This document shows, piece by piece, positions 24,081 to 28,433 of a stretch of 28,433 bases of DNA. Source of the stretch: a virus; the IMG/VR virus record IMGVR_UViG_3300025120_000395, positions 1 through 28,433 of that record; one strand, given 5' to 3'. Made by a program: the position numbers and the translations under genes. The notes under the pieces were generated by a model. The model ran no database searches, was not told the DNA's origin, and was given only the letters and a program-made list of their open reading frames with translations. Each line of letters begins with the position of its first letter. Position 1 is the first letter of the stretch.

Positions 24081-25724
24081 TTAATGTGTCTCTGCCCAGT
24101 TCGATCCAATCTTTGCTTCACTATCAAGAGGGCATCTGACAGCTAAACTTTTCTCTGTATCTTTCATTGCTATCTTAGTGATAGAACAGAACTCTTCTGC
24201 ATCATCTTTGTGTACCTCAAACTGTACCTCATCATGTATATTGGCTACAGGTTTTGCATCTAAACCTTTTGCCTTTACATATTTAATTATGTGAACAAGC
24301 CACTCCTTACAGATGATAGCACCTGCTCCCTGTAGTAGCGTGTTAACTGCGGAGTGAGAAGACTTGATATGAAAGTACCTACCATCTAATCCACGAACCA
24401 TTCCAGTTGATTCAGCTTCGATGATTGTCTTCTCTCTGAACCTGTTTAGCTTTGGCATGGAACTTAGAAACTTATTGATAAGTCTCTGTCCTGCATTGGC
24501 ATCTTTACCTACAACAGAACCTATCTTGGTTGCACCAGCACCGTAAAGAAATGCATAGATAAAAGTCTTTGCTTGATCTCTTGTCTCAAGTCCAGCCATC
24601 CTTTGATTAGCTGAGTGTATGTCACCGTTAAGTATCTCGTGAATATAATCATCATCGTTAATGTAGTGAGCTAAACACCTGAGTTCTAAACCAGATGCAT
24701 CCGCACCAACCAGTCTATGTGTTAGTGGGTTCTCAATTGTCCAACAAGACCTACACTCATTACCGTAAGGAGAATAAACAGCAGGTATCTGTGCCATGTT
24801 AGGAGAGTTATGACTCATCCTGTTTGTTACTGCACCTATTGTACGTACATCACCATGTACTCTGCCTGTCTCTTGATTGATTGCTTTGACCCATGAAGAT
24901 GCTTGAGAGCTACGCTTACGTAACAACATAAACCTTTGTATGTCTCTTGCTTCAGGTAGGTCACAGTTTTCTAGCGTACCTTCATTGACAACAGGTAGCC
25001 CTGTCTTCTCAGTAAATTGTGTAGGCTTCCATCCTTTCTTCATAAGACGATCACCTATCTGCTGTCTGCTCTGAGGATTGAACGGTATTATTTTTGTCTT
25101 TGTCTTCATCTCTTTGATCGTAGGATCAAATGTATTAACTAACTTCTCTTCAAGTGTTCCTGCTTCATCGTCAAGCATAGCAAGAAGACCAAGTACTTTC
25201 TCTTGATCAATAAAGAAACCATTATTCTTTTGTATATCAAGTAGTCTTCTAACTGTATGCTCAAGCTTAACAGAATGTTTAGACCATCCACGCATCGCGT
25301 CACGTAGATGTAGATAAAGTTTCTCAGTAACCTCAACATCTCTGATACAATACTTGTGCATCTCAGGGGTGTAGTGTTCAAACGAGTCGGGTTGTTTCAT
25401 CTTAGGAAACTTTAGGATGTCACCCCAGTTACCAAGACTGTTACCACCCTCTCGTATTGGATTGTTTAACTGAGCAACTATCAATGTATCTAATATCTGT
25501 GCATATGGATACTTGATGCCCCAAAGTTTTTCTAACTGAGGGAGATCAAATGATATACCATTGTGCATAATAAGAGTATCAGTTCCATCAAGGAGCGACT
25601 GTAGTTTGTCCTTATCTCCTTCACGAAAAGAATACAACTCACCTGTGTTTATGTTCTTACAAACAACAAGGTGAACACACTTGGCATCCAGTCCATCTGT
25701 TTCTATGTCAAGTACTAGTTTCAA
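24081..25724 (-). CDS. Family A DNA polymerase with 3'-5' exonuclease (T7-like)
   Basis: The 547-residue enzyme replicates the phage genome. Exonuclease motifs: LDIETDG (D6, E8), HNGISFDLPQL (54-64) and YCIRDVEVT (125-133). Polymerase motifs: GADASGLELR (A, catalytic D342), RDQAKTFIYAFLYG (B, R382, K386 and Y390) and ANIHDEVQFEV (C, H497-D498-E499). Tyr390 corresponds to T7 Y526 and E. coli Pol I F762. At 547 residues it is shorter than the 704-residue T7 enzyme, and the thioredoxin-binding insert seems missing or reduced. The start codon is TTG at 25724: an in-frame TAA lies 9 bases upstream and the exonuclease motif begins at residue 5, so no other start is possible. The start overlaps the HNH gene by 17 bases. 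Confidence 0.95.
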   Translation of the reverse strand: MKLVLDIETDGLDAKCVHLVVCKNINTGELYSFREGDKDKLQSLLDGTDTLIMHNGISFDLPQLEKLWGIKYPYAQILDTLIVAQLNNPIREGGNSLGNWGDILKFPKMKQPDSFEHYTPEMHKYCIRDVEVTEKLYLHLRDAMRGWSKHSVKLEHTVRRLLDIQKNNGFFIDQEKVLGLLAMLDDEAGTLEEKLVNTFDPTIKEMKTKTKIIPFNPQSRQQIGDRLMKKGWKPTQFTEKTGLPVVNEGTLENCDLPEARDIQRFMLLRKRSSQASSWVKAINQETGRVHGDVRTIGAVTNRMSHNSPNMAQIPAVYSPYGNECRSCWTIENPLTHRLVGADASGLELRCLAHYINDDDYIHEILNGDIHSANQRMAGLETRDQAKTFIYAFLYGAGATKIGSVVGKDANAGQRLINKFLSSMPKLNRFREKTIIEAESTGMVRGLDGRYFHIKSSHSAVNTLLQGAGAIICKEWLVHIIKYVKAKGLDAKPVANIHDEVQFEVHKDDAEEFCSITKIAMKDTEKSLAVRCPLDSEAKIGSNWAETH

Positions 25725-26016
25725 GTCTCTTTATCCTATCGTGCTCAATCCTATGACAGTTAGCGCATAGCATGAGACATTTGTCTAGTTCTTTTTTTAC
25801 TTTATCCCAAGAACAAGTAATGAACTGTCCTATGTTAAAGTCTTTTTCAGAAGGATCTTTATGATGAAACTCAAACACATCAAGAACCTCAAAGCACCAG
25901 CCACAGTGATGACACTTTGATCCCATATACTCAACGGCCTTTTCTTTTGATAACTTTCTTTTGTTTCTAAACTCTACTCTTCTATCTCTATATGGTCTTT
26001 TATTGAATGGATACAT
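25708..26016 (-). CDS. Free-standing HNH endonuclease
   Basis: The 102-residue protein has a basic N-terminus (FNKRPYRDRRVEFRNKRK), a zinc pair CHHC (35-38), the HNH core FEFHHKDPSEKDF and a second zinc pair with the last His (LMLCANCHRIEH). This is the complete HNH fold of phage-borne homing or nicking nucleases. It sits exactly between primase-helicase and DNA polymerase, a favourite insertion site for homing endonucleases in T7-like phages. It has GGAG 7 bases before the ATG, 4 bases after the primase-helicase stop, and its 3' end contains the polymerase start. An alternative role in packaging or DNA repair is possible, but the position favours a mobile or nicking nuclease. Confidence 0.85.
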   Translation of the reverse strand: MYPFNKRPYRDRRVEFRNKRKLSKEKAVEYMGSKCHHCGWCFEVLDVFEFHHKDPSEKDFNIGQFITCSWDKVKKELDKCLMLCANCHRIEHDRIKRLETST

Positions 26017-26020
26017 GTAC

Positions 26021-27697
26021 TTACTCCATCACACTGTCAAAGATTGATGATGTGTCTTGTGGTTGTGGGTACTCATCATCGTCATCATCGTTGTTCATCT
26101 CAGAAGAGTCTATCTCAAACTGTCTTCCAGTTTCCCTGTCGTATCTAAGGTAACTAGCTGGGCCAGTATCACCACTGAACCTGTTCTTTAGAACACGTAT
26201 GAGTGTAGTGTTTCTTACTTCTTCGTTCTCGTTCTGACTATCGCGCTCCAGTCCAAGAACCATATCGGAAAGCTGTGCTATGCCTTGACTACCTCTGAGA
26301 TGACTAAGAGATACTTGACTGCCACCTTCATGCCCGTCACCAGAGATACGTTTGAGGTGAGTAACAACTCCAAGATGTATGTTGAGTTCTTGTACAAGCA
26401 TACGTAGCTTGGTCATTACCTCATCAATAGCTCTTCGTTCATCGCCATACTCTTGAGAGGAGACAACGATTGATATGTGATCAAGGAATATAAACTTACA
26501 GTCCAATCCCTTTGCCATAAATCTTACTCTAGAAAGAAGCTGATCAATACCCCAAGACCCAAAATGATCAAAAAGAAATACTCGTCTATCCATAGATAAA
26601 GCATCAAATGACTCCTTAAACTCTGCGTCAGAATACTGACAGGTTGGTAGATGTAATGGTTTGTTTGCATGTATACCCATGAGTGCCAAGCCTGTACGCT
26701 TAACGCTTTCCTCAAGAAACAACATGCCAACATTGTATTCACTTTGTGTCAGTACATGGTAAGCTAACTCTCTTACAGTTGTAGATTTACCTGCACCAGT
26801 TCCGGCAGCAAATGTACATAACTCACCAAGTCTCATGCCATATGTTAGTTTCTGTAATCCTTCATATGGATAGTCTACCGAAACTATTTCTTCTTTCTCA
26901 CTGAGAGAATCCCACATGTCAGAGAGACAGACGATGCCTTCTGGTGCGTACTGTTTCTTGTTGTTGAACCACTCAGAAACAAAGTCTTTCGATTTATTTT
27001 TAGCTAAGTATTCACATGGATCTTTGAGAGAAGTTGTAAGTATGTGACACTTTCCCGGAGTGAATAGATCAGCTACTTCTTGGGCTGACTTTCTTCCAAC
27101 ACTATCTGAGTCAAAACATATAACAATATTCTCAAAGGAATCTAGAAACTCAAGTGATCGTTTACAGTCTTTCAAAGCTGAACCAGCACCGTTGCGTATT
27201 GATACAACAGGATAGTTACCTAGCATCTGATGAGTAGCCATTGCATCTAGCTCACCTTCACACACAGTAATAAACTTGGAAGGACTATTGAAAAGCTGTT
27301 GCCCAAACAGACTAGTGATAGGCCAGCTTCCAGATGTTCTGAACTCTTTGTTCTCTATCTCTCTTATTTTGTAGGCAGATAAAGAGTTGTTCTTGTCGTA
27401 GTAAGGATAGTTATGATGTGTAATCTCACCATCAAAGTCTTTGGTTACAGTTACGTTGTACTTCTTACAAGTCTCAAGAGTAATACCTCTATCAGTTATA
27501 GCTTCAAATGATCCTTGTTGTGTTGCTACAGTGTTAGTCTGTAGTGTCTTGGCTACTGATGCCATGTCGTTATCTCCTTCTTCTTTTTTTGTATAAGTGT
27601 GGCAACTAAAGCACCACCATGAACCATCTTCGTACTGAGAATTAGCATCAGATGATCCACAGTTAGAGCATGTGGAATGGTTTAAAAACTTACCCAT
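26021..27697 (-). CDS. T7 gp4-like primase-helicase
   Basis: The 558-residue bifunctional enzyme has an N-terminal zinc-binding domain (C10, C13, C29, C32) for primer template recognition, a TOPRIM primase domain (CEGELDAMA about 145-153; CFDSDSVG about 194-201), and a RecA-like ring helicase: Walker A AAGTGAGKST (about 298-307), LFLEES motif, FIFLDHISIV Walker B, and GGSQVSLSHLRGSQGIAQLSD. A C-terminal acidic tail (NNDDDDDEYPQ, ending SIFDSVME) is as in T7 gp4, where it contacts the polymerase. The full-length ATG at 27697 has no clear Shine-Dalgarno site, whereas an internal in-frame ATG does (separate entry). It heads the core replication genes, followed after 4 bases by the HNH gene. Confidence 0.95.
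   Translation of the reverse strand: MGKFLNHSTCSNCGSSDANSQYEDGSWWCFSCHTYTKKEEGDNDMASVAKTLQTNTVATQQGSFEAITDRGITLETCKKYNVTVTKDFDGEITHHNYPYYDKNNSLSAYKIREIENKEFRTSGSWPITSLFGQQLFNSPSKFITVCEGELDAMATHQMLGNYPVVSIRNGAGSALKDCKRSLEFLDSFENIVICFDSDSVGRKSAQEVADLFTPGKCHILTTSLKDPCEYLAKNKSKDFVSEWFNNKKQYAPEGIVCLSDMWDSLSEKEEIVSVDYPYEGLQKLTYGMRLGELCTFAAGTGAGKSTTVRELAYHVLTQSEYNVGMLFLEESVKRTGLALMGIHANKPLHLPTCQYSDAEFKESFDALSMDRRVFLFDHFGSWGIDQLLSRVRFMAKGLDCKFIFLDHISIVVSSQEYGDERRAIDEVMTKLRMLVQELNIHLGVVTHLKRISGDGHEGGSQVSLSHLRGSQGIAQLSDMVLGLERDSQNENEEVRNTTLIRVLKNRFSGDTGPASYLRYDRETGRQFEIDSSEMNNDDDDDEYPQPQDTSSIFDSVME
27563..27580 (-). promoter_or_regulatory. Internal ribosome binding site and start for short helicase form
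   Basis: On the - strand GAAGGAGATAACGACATG contains an ideal AAGGAG with 8-base spacing to ATG at 27565, codon 45 of primase-helicase. Starting here gives a 514-residue protein without the zinc domain, the counterpart of T7 gp4B. The full-length start has only A-rich sequence upstream. Confidence 0.75.
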
Positions 27698-27698
27698 T

Positions 27699-27914
27699 TC
27701 ATTTTTCTTTTTTTAGTAATTCAAGTGTGCTCTCTATCTTCCACTGAACTGAGCAAAGCTTTTGGTAGTCTGACATGTACATATCACCATCCATATCATA
27801 CATATTTCTAACAACTTCAGCTACGCATCTGTTTAGATCAGTAAACATCTCAAGCATACTGACATCTTCATGTCCCCATCTAACCATTGTCTTTGGTTGT
27901 TTGATCTTTCTCAT
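27699..27914 (-). CDS. Small unknown protein (71 aa) before primase-helicase
   Basis: The ATG at 27914 follows GGAGATACAAG, a good ribosome site. The protein begins with basic residues (MRKIKQPKTMVRWG) and continues as an acidic helical protein rich in Met (SMLEMFTDLNRCVAEVVRNMYDMDGDMYMSDYQKL), ending in a helix with LELLKKEK. No family is recognised. The stop abuts the primase-helicase start (one base between), and its start lies within the end of the 51-aa basic gene, so it is part of the same coupled operon. A regulatory or accessory role is only a guess. Confidence 0.65.
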   Translation of the reverse strand: MRKIKQPKTMVRWGHEDVSMLEMFTDLNRCVAEVVRNMYDMDGDMYMSDYQKLCSVQWKIESTLELLKKEK

Positions 27915-28035
27915 CTTGTATCTCCTTTGCTTTAATTTTTTTACGATTGTAACTGGCCCTTCCTTTCTTGGGTGGGATAGCTCTATGTGTCAATGCTCTC
28001 AACCATTTCCACGATGGATCACGTTTCTTCGTCAT
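27880..28035 (-). CDS. Small basic protein (51 aa), unknown function
   Basis: I chose the ATG at 28035, which gives MTKKRDPSWKWLRAL; the longer frame from 28146 runs through the zinc-ribbon gene and is unlikely. AGAAGAG lies 5 bases upstream. The protein is very basic, with KRDPSWKWLRALTHRAIPPKKGRASYNRKK, then a charged tail. The segment resembles a short basic protein I recall from many marine podoviruses, function unknown; nucleic-acid binding is plausible from charge. It overlaps the zinc-ribbon gene at its start and the 71-aa gene at its end. Confidence 0.65.
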   Translation of the reverse strand: MTKKRDPSWKWLRALTHRAIPPKKGRASYNRKKIKAKEIQDEKDQTTKDNG

Positions 28036-28174
28036 ATGTTCTCTTCTCTTTCCTATCAAAAAACTTAGTAGGATCGTCATAAAATGTGCCGTTGTTACAC
28101 ATGATGCATGATATGGGTTCCTGTTCTTCCATGTGTATACATCCACATCTAGAACAAGTCCAACTGTCCATCAT
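28019..28174 (-). CDS. Zinc-ribbon micro-protein (51 aa)
   Basis: The frame from ATG at 28174 to TGA at 28021-28019 codes 51 residues. WTCSRCGCIH is followed after about 12 residues by SCIMCNNG, so C7, C10 and C23, C26 form a two-CxxC zinc ribbon of the rubredoxin-like kind; the tail (DDPTKFFDRKEKRTYDEET) is charged. A full AAGGAGG ribosome site lies 6 bases before the ATG. It starts inside the end of the 67-aa gene and ends inside the start of the 51-aa basic gene, an unbroken coupled series. It may bind RNA, DNA or host polymerase, as small phage zinc ribbons do, but this is inference. Confidence 0.75.
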   Translation of the reverse strand: MMDSWTCSRCGCIHMEEQEPISCIMCNNGTFYDDPTKFFDRKEKRTYDEET

Positions 28175-28352
28175 CTTTTTCCTCCTTTCTTTTCTCTACT
28201 GTTAGAGTGTAAGCATACTCACCATTATCACTTACATAATCTTCTATAAACTTATACTCTAAATGTAAACCAAGATTAATCAATATTTTATTAGCTTCTT
28301 TTATGCCTATCTCAAATCCTTCTGACTTGTAGCTATCATTAAATACTATCAT
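28149..28352 (-). CDS. Small unknown protein (67 aa)
   Basis: The ATG at 28352 is preceded by GGAGGGGAG and sits in the ATGA overlap with the stop of the gene upstream. The protein has a helix (GFEIGIKEANKILINLGLHLEYKFI) followed by two strands (NGEYAYTLTVEKRK) and ends DDGQLDLF. That QLxLF end resembles the clamp-binding motif (QLxLF) of proteins that bind the beta sliding clamp, which is of note in a replication operon; it may be chance. No family is recognised. Confidence 0.65.
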   Translation of the reverse strand: MIVFNDSYKSEGFEIGIKEANKILINLGLHLEYKFIEDYVSDNGEYAYTLTVEKRKEEKDDGQLDLF

Positions 28353-28433
28353 TCTCCCCTCCTTATTATTGCAAAGTCTACACGAAATCCTAGTGTAGCT
28401 TCGTCATCCCATGTATCTTCGATAGACCAGAAC
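28349..28433 (-). CDS. Partial CDS at window edge, C-terminal 27 residues
   Basis: An open - strand frame enters from beyond the window and ends at TGA 28351-28349, overlapping the next ATG as ATGA. The visible end is WSIEDTWDDEATLGFRVDFAIIRRGE-like. Too little is present to identify it. The overlap and the ribosome site (GGAGG) for the next gene inside its last codons support that it is a real gene in the same operon. Confidence 0.55.
   Translation of the reverse strand, partial: FWSIEDTWDDEATLGFRVDFAIIRRGE

Noticed and set aside
24080-24127. Longer version of the 99-aa nuclease starting at TTG 24127
   Set aside because: It lies inside the polymerase gene, and the nuclease motifs begin only after the ATG at 24079.
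28036-28146. Longer version of the 51-aa basic protein
   Set aside because: The extra part overlaps almost all of the zinc-ribbon gene in another frame and has no ribosome site; the zinc ribbon has the better signals.

Overview
The window reads as about 28 kb of a tailed, podovirus-like bacteriophage genome of the AT-rich marine type. The evidence is a T7-like DNA replication set (primase-helicase, family A DNA polymerase, gp2.5-like ssDNA-binding protein, endonuclease I, a recombination exonuclease, a DUF3310/gp1.7-like protein) together with virion-type proteins that carry motifs I associate with uncultured pelagic phages. A phage class II ribonucleotide reductase and a GTA-type 3TM holin point to a proteobacterial host, possibly alphaproteobacterial; this is inference. 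No integrase, repressor, tRNA, IS element or CRISPR array is visible. Terminase, portal, capsid and any phage RNA polymerase would have to lie outside the window. Both window ends cut through genes.

Layout: 1-18097 is entirely + strand and 18223-28433 entirely - strand, so the two arms converge at a short noncoding junction (18098-18222). The + arm opens with tail/virion proteins: the end of a tail protein, a 721-aa structural protein with two repeated beta domains, a 100-aa small protein, a 590-aa protein, a GNAT-like 143-aa protein, a 748-aa protein and a 2297-aa giant internal-virion/large polyvalent protein with a buried HExxH metallopeptidase motif. A near-consensus sigma70 promoter at 14137-14165 then starts a second block: a GT-A glycosyltransferase, a 799-aa glycosyltransferase-methyltransferase-DUF115 fusion, a small unknown protein and a holin. 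The promoter geometry suggests that the first message of this block is leaderless.

The - arm, read from the right end, begins with a stack of five overlapping micro-genes, one a 51-aa zinc-ribbon protein. It continues with primase-helicase (with a strong internal ribosome binding site predicting a T7-like short helicase form), an HNH endonuclease, DNA polymerase (forced TTG start), two different small PD-(D/E)XK nucleases, ssDNA-binding protein, Cas4-like exonuclease, endonuclease I, two small proteins around DUF3310, the ribonucleotide reductase, a two-helix membrane protein and a 56-aa coiled-coil protein. Almost all junctions in this arm are overlapping or separated by a few bases, indicating one or a few long operons.

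Together the - arm supplies nucleotides (RNR, DUF3310), copies DNA and resolves/recycles DNA (five nuclease-type genes). The + arm builds the tail and ejection apparatus, adds a sugar/methyl modification cassette and lyses the cell. The most unusual items are the three-domain glycan-modification fusion with its own promoter, the giant metallopeptidase-bearing ejection protein, and the paired small PD-(D/E)XK nucleases behind the polymerase.
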